This document shows positions 1-15,060 of a DNA stretch of 64,000 bases, piece after piece (within the stretch, counting starts at the first letter, position 1; each line of letters begins with the position of its first letter). The notes beneath the pieces were generated by a model. That model was not told where the DNA came from and did no database searches. It was given only the letters and a program-made list of their open reading frames with translations. Source of the DNA: Chrysomallon squamiferum (Eukaryota > Mollusca > Gastropoda > Neomphalida > Peltospiridae); NCBI GenBank assembly GCA_012295275.1, contig CM022679.1, positions 15,696,842-15,760,841 of the forward strand, in the 5' to 3' direction. The position numbers and the translations under genes were made by a program.

Positions 1-760
1 TAAAATAAATACTAATACTATTGTTATTACTAGTACTTCTATGAAATATATATATATTATCCATTTAATAATAATAATAATAATAATAATGGCAACAAAA
101 ACAAAACAAAGCAACTAATTTAACAAAACAAAAAATATACAGGTACCCAGAAGAAGAAAGAAATAAATAAAAAAAGTGTAATTGAGTAAATGGACAATTC
201 GAGAGGAAATTAAAACAATTTCGCTTACATTTCGGCTTGGGATATACGTATGTTTTGTTAATTTATTATCATGAAAATCGTTTGTTTCAGTCTAATAACA
301 GAGCACGTAGTTAAAGCTGTCGGTCTCTTTGTAAATGTACACGCTTCAGTAGTTAACAAATATTCATTAAAAAATGTTTAAAAAAAACAAAATTAAAAAA
401 TCCCGTTAATGAGTTAGTTGTACCTGAGCGGTATCGCTACGTGCAAACCGTTTTGTTTACAGTATCAAAACATTACACCATTGTTTGTTTTAACTGAAAT
501 AACTCTTTAACGAGATTAAATAACGGTTGATAGCACATACACAGATACATATATGTTTGGTAGATTAGTAAATAAAAACATGATTAATTGTTAGATAACG
601 AATAAACAGAAGAACAAAATTTTCGAGAGAATATAGAGAGGCATTAAAATGAAATAAGAATATTAATATACAATGAAATCAGTAAAACCATTTTAAAAAA
701 AAATAAATGATTGAATGAATTAATTAATAAAAATTATAAATAAGAATATATATATATATA

Positions 761-791
<31 letters not shown>

Positions 792-1609
792 TGATAATAA
801 AGTAAAAAACAAATAAAAAGATAATGTTTGAAAGAAAATAGAATACACAAAAGAAAGTTAAGAAAAAAACTATAATGCTATAACGATTGACAGGACGACT
901 AATATTTAATGGAAATGAAGAAAGAACGAATAAATGAACGAAAGAAAGTAAAAACGAATGACTAATACGAAACCACTACACTCAGTTTCCTTCAATAAGA
1001 CGAACATTACGTTCACCCACAGCAGTCGGCAATACCAGAGATGCTGACGAATTAGGGTGTCACACCACGGTTTTATTTTCCGCGACTGCGCTGTGTTCGC
1101 GTCTCATGCTAAAATATACACACATTCCCGAAGACCGCCATACCTATGTGTTCACAGAACTCCAACAATTTCCACTACACGTGTTTGTTTTACGGATTTT
1201 CTCACCGCCGTTCAGGCGACGCAGCCAGATGTTTGCACCTAAAAATCAGTCGTCTCGCTCTGTTCAACAACAACGTCGTATAACGGACACGTTGAAGCAA
1301 ATCATTTGATTACCACTGGTAGACAATTATTTTCTAGACCCGTAAGATGTGATGTTTGTGTTTAGATCTCGTAACGTTAACTGATTCTTTCGTCTTCTTC
1401 TTCTTCTTCTTTTTCGTTTCATGATGAATCAGATATACAGAAATCATTCAAATGTGATTTTAGTGTATTTAGTGAGGTAGTTGTAAAGCAATTAATTTCT
1501 ATGAGTTGGCATTTAATAGTAACGGTTGTGCATTCCATACATAACAGTACCTGAGTTTAGCATTAAAGTTTCCTTTCTGTTTGAAATACTTACTTCCAGT
1601 GGAATAGTA

Positions 1610-1611
<2 letters not shown>

Positions 1612-1666
<55 letters not shown>
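1612..1666. repeat. (TAA)n microsatellite
   Basis: Pure TAA array of about 18 units. Confidence 0.95.
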
Positions 1667-1668
<2 letters not shown>

Positions 1669-1929
1669 CCACCACCAACAATAATATTAAAATAAAATAA
1701 TTTCCTTCGCTTTAATATTTTTATTTCATTTTCCTTCGTATTAGTAATAGTGAAACCCTCAGTAATATAATTTTATAATTTCTGCCAGAGCACCAATAAT
1801 AACAAAACAACAGCAGCAAAAATAACGATAAAAACGACAACAAAAGTAGCAATTTCTAAATTTAGTTATAGGACCTATAGTTATATTTATTTTTATTTGA
1901 TATTTTTTTTATTTTTTTTGTTTTGTTTT

Positions 1930-1942
1930 ATTATTATTATTA

Positions 1943-2006
<64 letters not shown>
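1930..2006. repeat. (ATT)n microsatellite
   Basis: About 25 ATT units with one ATC interruption. Confidence 0.95.
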
Positions 2007-2016
<10 letters not shown>

Positions 2017-3012
2017 TTTTTAAAACATTTGTAGAGATGAGAAAAATAATCAACTGACATATATATTTACGCTGAAATGACCATATTTTTTTTTTTTTTT
2101 TTTTTTTTTGAGATGAAAGAAAAGATTTATTTCATACGATTTGGCCGTATAACCTCCATTGTATGCGCCAACTCAACGGTAATGCACGCAACATCATATC
2201 TACACAAACGTAAACCAACACCACGCAAATAACACGCTCAGTTTGCTGTCTGTATATCTTTACTATGGCCCTGTTTATATATCTCTTTATTCCATATTTA
2301 CACACACGAAACAATGGTATATCACTGACAGTTTTAATTCATTAACGCTCTATTAATAATAAAATCATTTTACAAGTGTTGTCATGGCAAACACATAAAC
2401 TATTAGAATTGCGCTGAACAGTCTGTAATTTGAAAAGGAATTAAGTATGACAAAATCAAAATTAATTTATAACTTACAAAAGTTACATATAGCCATTGTT
2501 AAAGAAAAGAACGTGATAAGGCATGTTATATGCTGATCATATACTTAATGCAGCTTTGAGTTTATTTAAGAATGTATTAATGCAATATATCAGTTAATAG
2601 AAAAGTGTTTATTCACCATGTTAATAAAACTTGTTTTTCAGGTGTTTTAAGTTATTGTGTCATGTTGACAGTGGTTTTATCTATTTTGTGAAATTATACA
2701 CTATTTTCATTTAAATTATTTCCCAGAAAATTATATACTGCTAATTGACATAAATTATTATTTATATATATATATTTTAATTGCTTAACTATGGAAACTT
2801 TTGCTATTTGTTTACAACTGTTTAGATGTTTAATTTTTCATTATTACTTTAATATTATATTATATTTATTATGTTAATGCGAAGGAAAAATACAAAGTAA
2901 AAACAGAAGAGAGAAAAAAAAAGAAGAAAACCTATTTGCTTATAATAATCATGGAGAAAAAGTGATTACCAAAACACAAATCTGAATTTTACTTATTACT
3001 CTTTATCATTAC

Positions 3013-3073
<61 letters not shown>
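3013..3073. repeat. (ATT)n microsatellite
   Basis: About 20 pure ATT units. Confidence 0.95.
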
Positions 3074-3208
3074 TTAAATCTAAATTATTTGTGATATAAA
3101 ATTATGGACAAATTAAAAAAAAAATGTAGACTATAATTTTATGTTAAATCTTTGACAATGAAAAACAAATGCAATAACTGTATTCTATTTGAAGAACTAG
3201 TTATTTTA

Positions 3209-3210
<2 letters not shown>

Positions 3211-3240
<30 letters not shown>

Positions 3241-3267
3241 GAAGAAGAAGAAGAAGAAGAAGAAGAA
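3211..3267. repeat. (TAA)n-(GAA)n compound microsatellite
   Basis: A TAA array switches abruptly to GAA at about 3240. Confidence 0.95.
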
Positions 3268-3948
3268 TAATAATAAAATAAAATAAATAAAACTAACACA
3301 GAATCGATCTAACCCAGTTATTTTTAGAAAACAAATCTTTTTAAGGAATATATTACAAGCGTTATTAACCGCTAAGTAAGATGATCACAGAACATGATAT
3401 TTCAGCTTGTTTTCATGTTTATCGATAAACTATGGAGAAATTCGATTTCGGCGCACGCGTCTGTATTAACTGCATATAGCGGTACTTACATGCCATTACG
3501 ACCCATCACGTTGTAACGTATTAACTTTCAGCAATCACTAAAACCGTTATCTCAACAGTTATAAGAAACCTGTCTGTAGCACTAAGCATCCGCTGATTAC
3601 ATGTGTGTGGAACAAGCTTTAAATTTATCTTTCGTCTCGAAAATTATTACAATCACTAATTTATTAACAAGTTATTTCAATTTGCATAAAAAAATATTTA
3701 GTCAGAAGTGTGTTATATGACCACCAGACAGGTATTTGATTTTACAGAGAAGGTATAAACGTTTTAAACAGAGTTAATTAAGAGAAAATACAAAATTAAT
3801 CAAAGATATTAAAACTTTTAATAGTTCATTTATTTCTCTGACCAGAATAGTACAATGAACAATAATAAAGTGATAAATTAATATGTTAAAATGCAAAGTT
3901 CTTCTTATTTATTTTTTTTTTATTTTTATTTTTATTTATTTATTTATA

Positions 3949-3951
<3 letters not shown>

Positions 3952-4002
<51 letters not shown>
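3952..4002. repeat. (TTA)n microsatellite
   Basis: Follows a (TTTA)n tract and is followed by GTT/GCT triplets to about 4078. Confidence 0.9.
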
Positions 4003-4633
4003 TTCTTATTGTTGCTGTTGTAATTGTTATTGTTGTTTTTTTCTCTCTGTTGTTGTTGTTGCTGCTGCTGCTGCTGTTAACACATAGTGAAAACAATAGC
4101 GATGATACTTCTAACATTTTGATGATACGATCACGTACGTACAACTGGTAAGTGTTGGGGTTACTAGAACAGAAAGTTTATCACTGAAGCGGGCTGGGAC
4201 GGGAAGACTTAAGAGATTTGCACGGTTCAGCAAAACGCGTTGTTAGCTGTAAACCTGTGACAGTCACCAGGAATTTGCTGATATTTGCGAAAATAATCGC
4301 TCGACTTCGCGCACTGTCGACAACAGGTCGTACACGAGTAGACCAGGGCGAGTCGTAAGATCAAACCGCCTGTTACAGACATTAACCTAATATCGTACAT
4401 GCTTAACATTAAATACATTTTTTAAACAAAAACATTTCGTAGATTTATTTTGTTTTATTTTAGTTATTTCTGAAATTTTTTGTTATCATACTTTATAGAT
4501 TGTTTTAAATTTAAATTATAAGTTAAAATAATAAGAGATTATATGAAATATTTCTATTTAATTGTGACTTCTCTGTCATATTTAATTTACTTTACTGATA
4601 TTTTAAAAGTACATATATATATATATAGTACAT

Positions 4634-4668
<35 letters not shown>

Positions 4669-5715
4669 TTTGTGTTTATTTATTTAATGTTGTTGTTGTT
4701 GTTGTTGTTGTTTTGGGTTTTTTCTTTCTAATTTCATTTCGTTCAAAGAGGTATCCCGGCAGGATATTTTAAGACAATGTACATTAATGCAATAACGTGT
4801 GACAAGTCGATGCTTGACGAAGCTCAAAATGTACGGATAACTCAATTAATTGAACTTGATAACATGAAATTCTTTAAAAGCTTGCATATATATCGCCCGA
4901 AGGAGCGGCTTAACTAATTACTTGCAGCATTTTTTTTTTTTTTTTTTTTTTTTTTTCCACGTTCGCTAGTTCGGCATACAAAACGGCCCATTCCCTTGTC
5001 ATTTTCGGTGTCAATAAAAAGTGAAGTTCGCCACCCCTTATGTTCACTGTCAGCGAAGTTTTTCGGACAGCGAACCGTTCTTTACTCATTGCTGTCCGCA
5101 CGCACAGTGTACGTTTCACCACAGCGCGTGCTCGAAATAGACACGTTCTGTACTGCGCACCTGGAAATCAAAGCGAAGCCTCTGTTTACATCTGGGGATG
5201 TACGTAAATTTGAATACACCCGTAAACCGGACTGCTAGTAAATCGATACATTTCAACGGGGCGCGCTCATACGCATACACAATACGTGTACGCATAGAGA
5301 GATTATTTTGTTCAAAATAAATACCCGGTGTTATTATTATTATTATTATTATTATTGTTATTATGCATTTTATAGTTATTGATGGTATTTTTTTTACTTT
5401 TTGGTAGAATTGTTTTATTTTAACTGTTATATACAAGACAATAAAACTAAACGAAATATATTAAATATTTAGTAAAGTAAAATTAAAACAAATATTTATA
5501 TTTAAAAAAAAAAAAATAATAATAACATGAACGAAAATAAGATAAATTAAAGATATAATAAAATAAAATAAAATAAAATATATAAAAATAAAATAAATGA
5601 GAGCAATAACTTTCACTATTATTATCTAACTTTATATAAAACATACATCTTATTTCAACCTCACAAAATTTTTTCTTTCTTCTAACTGTTTTCATTTTCT
5701 TTATTTATTTCAACC

Positions 5716-5770
<55 letters not shown>

Positions 5771-6589
5771 TAATAAAGAAATACAACCCGGCTAATAATT
5801 TATTTCAATATATAATGTATTGTCAGTACATTATGAAAAATAAATGCCATCTCATTTACATTGACATGCCTGTGGAAACCAGCATTCTATGACGACATTG
5901 TGATTTATGTATCGTGGAAAAAAAACCTCTCCGAAGTCTATAAATTATCCACTTGTGTCTATTTCATAGACGTTCGTGTCTATCTTGCGCGTTTTGTAGG
6001 TTCTGGACATTTTGAAATATCATTGTACTTCCAAATAAACAATCACCGTAACCGATGTTGATATTTGGCGCTGCGAAACCATGTTTAGTGTATAATTTCA
6101 AATGGTAATAAATCCGTCAGTTTGTTTGCAAACAAAGCTAATGGCCAGAAGTAATTCGAATACTGTGAAGCAATGCTGCAGGGAAATAATCAATGTTTTA
6201 GAAATGTTTAAAAAAAACACCCAAGATAATTACTTAATATTAAATGATAGAGCTTGGTGCAGAAATATTTGTCAAACGTCAGGGATAAATTGTGTTTGTG
6301 TTAATTGAAACATTTGTGTCCACAACTACTACTACTACTGCAGCAACAATGACCACTACAACAACTACTACTAATAATAATGATAATTGTACTATTGCTG
6401 TTAGTACAAATTATAAAAACAATGAGAATAATTTTTTAAAAAGCAAATAAATAAAAAAAAATAAAAAATAATACAAATAAATAAATAAAGCCGCTTTAAT
6501 TCGCAGAAAAAAGTTAAATAAAAATAAATTACAGATTTATAGCCAAGTTTTGTAAAATAAATAAAGTTATTTTTCATCTATATTTATAT

Positions 6590-6790
6590 GATAATTTCTT
6601 TTTAGAACACTAAATATAATAAATTAAAAAACGCTATTTCATTCACGTTTTTATGTAAAACTTTTGTTTTTATTTTACAGCTGTCCTTATTTATATGCAA
6701 ATTCCTGTTTAACAACATTAAATATAATAAATTAAAACAAAACGCTATTTCATTTATGTTTTAATTTTAAATTTTGTTTATATTTGACAG
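6590..6790. repeat. Diverged ~108-bp tandem duplication
   Basis: AAATATAATAAATTAAA followed by AACGCTATTTCATT occurs near 6613 and again near 6720, with matching flanks that end in TTTTACAG and TTTGACAG. It is an older duplication inside the intron. Confidence 0.65.
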
Positions 6791-7133
6791 TTGGCTTTAG
6801 GGTTTTGTTTTCTAAATGCTGGGATTATCGTATTAATGAAAATCGAACTGACTGGTATTTGATGAGCATGAAGGTTAAAGAAAAACTAAATCTGAAACTG
6901 GCTGTGTCGTGTTTATTGCACGAAACGTGGATGGCATTTCATTCGGGTCCTGACTTACAGGTGTAAGTTTATCTAGTCAGCAATTTCAAGTATTTCATTG
7001 AGAGAAATCGCAGTTACAGAATTTCACCTATAATAAGGAGACGGTCGTGTGCAGTTTCGGGGTGGGGGACATAATTATAGCACCCATGACCGGCTTCTTT
7101 GTGCTGTGAACACCCATCCTGTTTTTTTTTCAT

Positions 7134-7163
7134 TTTTATTTATTTATTTATTTACTTATTTAC

Positions 7164-7199
<36 letters not shown>
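7134..7199. repeat. (TTTA)n tetranucleotide repeat
   Basis: About 16 units with two TTAC interruptions. Confidence 0.95.
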
Positions 7200-9009
7200 T
7201 AGATACATTTTCTTTTCCTTTTATCTGTTTAATAAAAGGATTCAATTAACTTTAAAAATGTATCTACCCCCTTTACGAAATACACGTTCCACTCACCGAG
7301 AATCCGTGAAAATTGTAAAATTTATACCACAGTCGATATACAGATTTATCTTTATTTTAAAACTAAATAATTAAAATTATTTTTCTAAAGGCTACAATAT
7401 CATATTAAAATAGCGTTGAAAAAATTACAAATATACAAAACGAACTGAAATTTAATGATTCAAAACGATTTAAGCACACGTGCTACTGACAACCCTCATT
7501 TATTTCTTTCAGCTGAATACATTTAAACATTATAAAAGTTTACGTAGTATCATATACAGGGATACTCAACTACGTGCATTAATTAGAACTATTAAGGCTC
7601 ATCATCGCGTGGAGAAGATAAAACACATAGTCGCGCAGGTTAAAATTGCTTTTCGTAAGGCCTGAAATCAACGAAACAATAAAGAACAATCCACCTGTAT
7701 GTGCAGCAGGTCACCCCCACGGGCACATAAACAACACATCTGTGTGTACCTACCGTGATTGTGTCAGCATTGTACTCGTCTATCTCACGACAGATATGCG
7801 ACTTATGAACTCGACCAAAAGAAGAAGAAGAAAAAAATCCCTGTTGAATCTACCGTTTGAAACTTTAAAAAAAAAATAATGCGTTTAACAGGCACGTAAA
7901 ACTATGCTTTAAAAATTATCGTCTGAGTATTTCGACCTCTTCAAATAAATCGCGATCGAGTGGATAAAATTGAATGTTTGTAATAAATAAAAACTGCACC
8001 CGGAGGTACGTGAAACCTCTCGTTTTAACACGTTCGCCTGTCACCGCGCTGATAAAGACTCAAAAATCGAAGTGTGTACAAAATGATAAATAAAAAAGGA
8101 TCGCAACCCCTGCACTCGTCTTTCTTTAATTTTTCTCAGGCTTCCGCTGATCAGAGAATTTAATTAAAGTGATAAATTAAACAGCACAACAACTGCCTGC
8201 TCTCTGCGTTTGATCGAGTGAAGTGTTTTACAACATGGCTCTCAACTGTGTGTTGGTTTACGCCGTATCTTTGTCAAAACATAATATACTTGCGGTATTT
8301 CCGAACATTTCGAATTGTTCAGTTTTTGTTTGAGTGAAATATAAAGTATGTTAGATAGATTTGTTCCAGTATATATTATTATTTTGAGTTTTTTACTATT
8401 GTTGAAGTTTTGGTTTTGTTTTGTTAAGTGTTCTTAAAAGACAAACTAAATAAATAAATAAATATATAAATAAATAAATGCTATAGTAATCCGCTGTTTA
8501 ATTTGCAAACGCTAATATTGTTTTACCAATATCACTGTTTATTTATTTATTTATTTATTTATTTATATATATAGTTATTCATTCATTTATTATTTATTTG
8601 TTTATTTATTTATTTAGTTAGTTAGTTACTTACTTACTTACTTATTTATATTTCCATACTTTTTTTTAAAATACTTATAAAAGTTAGTCATTGTACTTTA
8701 TTTAATTTACATAATCACAATGTGCTGTTTTAAGTAAAATTCAATTTTTATTTCTTGACTGTAATTATGTTTATTTATCGTTATTATTTGTATTACTATA
8801 TTTTATTACTCCTTTATTTTTATTGCAGTTACTATTAAAATATTGGAAGGAAAGTATAATAATAATATTAGTAATAATAATAAGAAGAAGAAGAAAAAGA
8901 AAAAGAAGATGATGATAAGGCAGTGATGATGATGTTAATGATACTGATGATAAATACATCCATTGCAGTTTATACCTTATTAATAAATAAACAAATGGTA
9001 GTAGTACAG

Positions 9010-9082
<73 letters not shown>

Positions 9083-9093
9083 GTAATAAAAAT
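9010..9093. repeat. (TAA)n microsatellite
   Basis: An almost pure TAA array 190 bases downstream of the homeobox exon. It produces spurious poly-Asn, poly-Tyr and poly-Ile frames. Confidence 0.98.
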
Positions 9094-9239
9094 AATAATA
9101 ATAATAAAACAAAAATATAATAATATCAACAGTCGGCTAATAAATAATAGATGAAAAACTCCATAAAATAAAAATAATAAAGAAAAAGTAAAATAACAAA
9201 GTAAAAAATAAAATACAAATATCGGCTGATCTGTGACTA

Positions 9240-9494
<255 letters not shown>

Positions 9495-9506
9495 TTAAGT
9501 TGAAGA

Positions 9507-9556
9507 AATAAAATAAAATAAAATAAAATAAAATAAAATAAAATAAAATAAAATAA
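9507..9556. repeat. (AAAAT)n pentanucleotide repeat
   Basis: About ten AAAAT units lie just upstream of the homeobox exon's acceptor. Confidence 0.95.
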
Positions 9557-9936
9557 TTAAATAAATAAACAAATAAATAAATAAATCACCAAAAATTAAA
9601 TAATATAAGTAAATAAATAAATGACCAAAAATTAAAAAAAGTATAAGTAAATAAAATCCATATACTTAGTAAGAAAGTAGACAATTCAAAAATAAAACAA
9701 AGTGAAGTCCAGTAGAGTAAGAAATAACCAAACTAATGTGATAAAATAGTTACTGTAAGCCAGTTATTTAGATTTCTGCCAAACCATAAAAACTCTTTTG
9801 CTTTTCAAAGTTGGCTAGTAAATTTCAGAAATAACATTATTACTGCAGAAGGAAAAAAAAAACTTTAATTTTATTCTTTTTTGTAAACTTTTTTTTTAAT
9901 AAATGTTTTTACAAATTTCTCATTAATTTCGATAAT

Positions 9937-10036
<100 letters not shown>

Positions 10037-11477
10037 TATTATTTAAGTGAAGGTAAAACATGTTTGTTTTTTACGGAAATGACGGTCGTAATCAATAAAA
10101 TTAATGATAAATGACCAGATGTTGTTTAATTGCCCAAAATGTACATGAGCCCGAAGGCTGGAGTGTAAACGTGTATTATTTATGTATATGTTTATGTATT
10201 TATATATTTTTGTACCGTTTATATATATTTATATTTAAATTAAATGTAAAAACAACGTAATGCATTTATAATCACACATCAAAGAGAAAACAAACATAAT
10301 TATTTTCTAGAAACAAGGCAATATATTTAAATTAATATTCTTATCCCACCAATGTAATTAAAAGAGAGATTAATTGTCAATGGCATAGGGATAGAAATAT
10401 TTTATATTATGAACACTTAAATTAAAAAAAAGAATGATAAAAAATGAAGGTAGGAAGGAAAGAAATATTTTAACAAGCCACGACTGAATTTATCGGAGTC
10501 CATGATGTCAACAGCGAACCCCCCTCGAACACAGAAATTAGCGACATCTTTTCTTTTCAAATGAATGTCGCACGAACGATTCGCTCCAGATCTTTTTTTT
10601 TTTCTTTTTTTCCCCGCGCAGTTTTAAATTGAACAGAGTAACGACTCCAATATTTATTCTGCAGTTAATACATCACTTCGTGTTTCGGCTGTTGATGTTA
10701 TTTACAAAGACGCTTTTACGAGACATAATCAAGTTTAGCGGCTCTGTCAAATGTCTATGGAACATGGGTGACCCCCGCACGGACACTTTCCTCCACCCTA
10801 TTACACGTGCTTAGCGCTAGCAAAAGGGCTTCACCAGAGTCGGCAATAAACACGTGTCGGTGCTGGGAGTCAATACGAGGTGCTACTGTGTGTTTACCTG
10901 TTCATATATTTGATCCGCAGATTATTGGTGAGCGGCTTCTTAAGATAATAGCAAAACACACACAAATAGTCATGGCGTTTTGTGTTGAGTAGCCTAATTT
11001 TGTTTGTATAGAAACTAATACTTCTATAGTTGAGATAGCTTTTGTTGTTACAGTTTAAGATAGAGTTACAACTTAACTGTGGCTATCCTTGCAGTTTGCC
11101 CGTCCCCAAAAGAAAAACGAAGAAAAGGAAAACGATTTTTTTTTTTTTTTTTTTTAATCGTTCCTGTTTCTCGATAATGCTGCTGTAGTAGTGTCGATTG
11201 TTGTAACCGTAATACAATAACCAGAGTAATATAAAACAATTCAGCTTACGTAAACTATATTATTGTTAACATCATAACTCTCAGTATCATATTATTACTA
11301 CTATGTGATTATTACTACTGTTATTACTACTACTATCACTACTACTGCCAGTACTACTATTTTGTTACTTTTACTATTATTACTACTACATTACTACTAT
11401 TAGTACTAGTGTTACAACTACTTCTCTTACGAACACAACCTCATGTTAAACAATTTCAATATTACACTTTTCGCAAC

Positions 11478-11480
<3 letters not shown>

Positions 11481-11547
<67 letters not shown>
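11481..11547. repeat. (AAAT)n-(TAA)n compound repeat
   Basis: A tetranucleotide array runs into a trinucleotide array. Confidence 0.95.
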
Positions 11548-11550
<3 letters not shown>

Positions 11551-11810
11551 GTTACATTTATTTATATACATATATAATAATAAATGACAGAGTTTATATT
11601 ACAACATCGTTTAGTTTTATATATTATATATATTTATATATTTAACTAAAACCATTAGTTACTATATATAATATAAGTATCAACTTTCTAATGTTTATCA
11701 TCTTTAATATATATTTTAAAATAAAAAATCCTAGAAAACCAAAAGTAAACTGAAACTCTTAAATTTACAAACTGGGATAGAGAAATATGAAACATTTTTA
11801 TTTAAATTTA

Positions 11811-11881
11811 TTTTATTTTATTTTATATTGTTTTGTTTTGTTTTGTTTTGTTTTGTTTTATTTTGTTTTATTTTATTTTAT
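11811..11881. repeat. (TTTTA)n/(TTTTG)n repeat
   Basis: Pentanucleotide units alternate between TTTTA and TTTTG blocks. Confidence 0.95.
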
Positions 11882-11999
11882 TTCTGTTAGTATTCAGACA
11901 TTTATAAAAAAAAAAAGGATTTCAAATAATATATTCAGAAATAAATATTCTTCTTTTTAGTTTCTTCTCAGTGTTTTAATTAATGAAAATAAAAACACT

Positions 12000-12072
12000 T
12001 CAGGTTTCACCTGGCACGAAATTTACTTTGTCAGTCAGTTTCTCTGATGTCTAAACGCTCTTCTTCAAACCT

Positions 12073-12113
<41 letters not shown>

Positions 12114-12540
12114 CCTTTCAGTCGCTGTGTTTTTAACAAAACAGTTCATTTATTTCTCGAGTGTTAACCGCTATTAATAAAAATCAGTGTGTTTTCTCAG
12201 AAAACAAAAACCTCGGGTAAACGTTGAAATTTAACACCTAGTTTTTCCTGGAAATCAAAACCCGAACTCGCTTCTCTGACTGTATTCACTGCCACTGATA
12301 AAATTACCCAATTAGCAAGTTTGTTCTTAACGGGCGTTTAATGAAGCATTTTCGGCGGGTTTGACTGAAAGTGAGGTTGTTTCCCAGTGTTTCTATTTCT
12401 TGTGTCCACCGCTCGAAGTGGCGGGGTAACCCACGTTTTACTTTCTAAACTAGCCGGCTTTTCTACCTGAAGCACTCGTGAAATTGGCTAATTGTGCTTC
12501 TAACACATAGCTGTCCTAGATAAAGCAACATTTTTAAAGT
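12000..12540. other. Complex island in the proximal Pitx intron
   Basis: Moderate-GC DNA after a poly-T run. It contains a splice-like 49-nt segment on the minus strand (12515-12467) that does not keep the Pitx frame. Confidence 0.25.
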
Positions 12541-12711
12541 GAAATAACATTAACAGTCTTAATAAATAAAGCACACTGATAATAATAATAACAATAATAA
12601 TAGTAAAAATAATGACGTATATAATGGTGATAATAAAGGTGATGATAATAAAAATAGACCCATGGATGCATCACTTTTCTAAACATCATAATAATTATCA
12701 CCGTAATCAAG

Positions 12712-12761
<50 letters not shown>

Positions 12762-13723
12762 CAAATTTACTAAAATATAGTAATTTTAGAAAGAAAAACT
12801 GTGGATTATGCTAAAATAACAGGAAAATATTTATCCCAAAAGACATTTTCAAGCGCGGAAAACATAAGCATGCGCCGAGATATGTGAAATAATATTTTGG
12901 TAGGTATATTTGTATCAATTAAGTATTTGTTTGTAAGTTTCAAATACCGTGGGTATTTTATTTATTATGATAATTAAAATGTCAGTATAAAAGTAAGGAA
13001 GCTTGAATTTAAATATAATATCTATAAAAAAAAGAAAGAAAGAAATAATAAAAAATATACTTATATTTAATAAATTCAGTAAAATATTAGCTATATGAAA
13101 CTTACGAGTTAAACATAACTAAAACGTTTACAGTAAATAAAATAATCGTTCTAATAACATTTCTCACAATACAAACTTTTAAATTGTTATAGCAAATACA
13201 AATAACCTGGTTTATTCCGACGCATTCTTTTAAATGATTGCTTTTGTACATTAAAAATCTTTAGAATAAACAAATCAAATGAAAGGAATAAACAGAATTA
13301 TGTAAATACAAATCTTTGACTGTTTCTTACTCGGCTTCTGCTTTTTCTCTCTTCAGTGTCGATCAAGTTCTTGAGATGGTTCAATACAAAATCAATTTAG
13401 CACCATTTAATACGTGTGCTTGGACAGTTTGTGCTAAAACGGTCTAACGCGATCTCAAGTGGTCTAGCCGTCTATTTTATTTTTTATTTTCTTTGAAAAC
13501 AAATATTTCTTTAGCATGTCATTGATATTTTCATGTTATAACGATGCAGCGGAAACCGTTGTATTAATTTGTGCATGTAATTATTATTGTTTGAGTCATA
13601 AAAGTCATGCATTCATTCATTTATTAAAGAAATCATTATACAATTATTTGAATTATTTGCATTATTTGTTTCTTTGTTTGATTGTTTTTGCTTGTTTGAT
13701 TGCTTGTTTGCTTGCTTGTTTGT

Positions 13724-13727
13724 TTGT

Positions 13728-13774
<47 letters not shown>

Positions 13775-13791
13775 TGTATGTATGTATGTAT
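13724..13791. repeat. (TTTA)n-(TATG)n repeat
   Basis: Preceded by TTTG/CTTG units, so three related tetranucleotides succeed each other. Confidence 0.95.
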
Positions 13792-15060
13792 GTGTCTGGA
13801 CATCAAAGGCATCACATCACATATGACTAACGTTTGTTCTTGAAGTCAAAGCGAATACGGATATTGATTTACAAAACATTTACGAATCGTTTAAAATATT
13901 TATGAAAAATATCGCACGAGACGATGGTTTGCAAGAAGAATAAATAATGTAATTAAACAATGCCTTTGATAAATTAGTAAAATAATAATAATGAATATGA
14001 AAAACGCGACATTGTTGGAACGTGAGATAACTTGTTACAGACAGCAGTTTCCTCCAGGTCAATACTAATTTGCTTCTGAAGTTTTTATATTTGTTTCTCC
14101 GTACAATGTTTTTTTCACAGTTAATATAATGAAATTATTAAAATTTATAAATATTTCATGTCGTTTTCCGATATAAAACATGTATAATATTGTAAATAAA
14201 ACAATGAGATATTGTGATAATGGGATATTATTTAATTTGGTTTAGTCATAAAAAAACGTAAGTACATTAAAATATATTAAATCTGAGATGATATATCTAT
14301 ATATAATTTGAAGAAAAAGTATTATAATATTGCAAAGTACAATTTAAAATTATAGTAAACAATGAAATTCGGATGAAGATATATATAAATTCCTTCAAGT
14401 GACATTTAGTTTGAATAAGCTATGTGACGAGAATTAAATCTAAAATAATATTTAAAAATGATTAATTTAGCAAAACGATGTAAATAACTTCAAGCATCAG
14501 GCGGACAGAAACACAAATTTACATTCAGAAGTTGGGGGTGTAGACTGTATTTCCTCCAGACGGGGGACAAAAACAAAATGTGAGAAAATGTTCAAGGTAA
14601 AAACTCGGCTTTATCTTGAACTGTGTGTTTTACAGCCACATTCTAATCTTTGTAACTTCGCTGCCCTACGGAAAAGACTTTTGCTGTTCAACTCGGAGTG
14701 TTTAAAAATGGGTTTCGAGTTGATCCCAAAGATTAGAACCATGATGGCAGACAGCAATGTTTCTCTTTTCTCGAGGACAGTCGTCCAGTTAACATCGCTT
14801 TTCAGCCTTGAGACTGAACGAAACTGCCCGAAATCCGGACGCGAGTCCTCTTTTAAAAACCGTGTCAAATTATAACTACTTTCCACATATCATTTCTTTA
14901 TATCTTTGTTTGTTTGTTAAAATTTACCTTTGGCCTACTTTAGTAAAAGAATCTACTTTTTATCTTTAATCTTTTTAATTTTTAGGACATCAGTACATTT
15001 TTGTTTTGTTTTTACGAATCCTAGTAAATCACAGTTTTATATTTAGCTCTATTTAATCCG

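Noticed and set aside
842-849. AATACACA (FoxH1-type) sites here and at a few other positions as Nodal-response elements
   Set aside because: Only a few isolated matches occur in 64 kb, about the number expected by chance, and they are not clustered with each other.
3891-4151. Frames rich in Ile, Leu, Tyr or Asn over (TAA)n/(TTA)n tracts, here and throughout the window
   Set aside because: They are translations of trinucleotide arrays, open on both strands because the repeat lacks stops in some frames.
12467-12515. Minus-strand 49-nt segment bounded by CTAG acceptor and TCA-G|GTAGAA donor, resembling a third Pitx alternative exon
   Set aside because: It has no ATG in frame. Inserted after a phase-1 donor it would shift the frame before the homeobox. 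The acceptor tract is poor.
14588-14886. Overlapping 91-95 codon frames open on both strands
   Set aside because: No similarity recognised, no splice or promoter signals. A 12-bp inverted repeat (TTCTAATCTTTG) inside may contribute; chance is sufficient.
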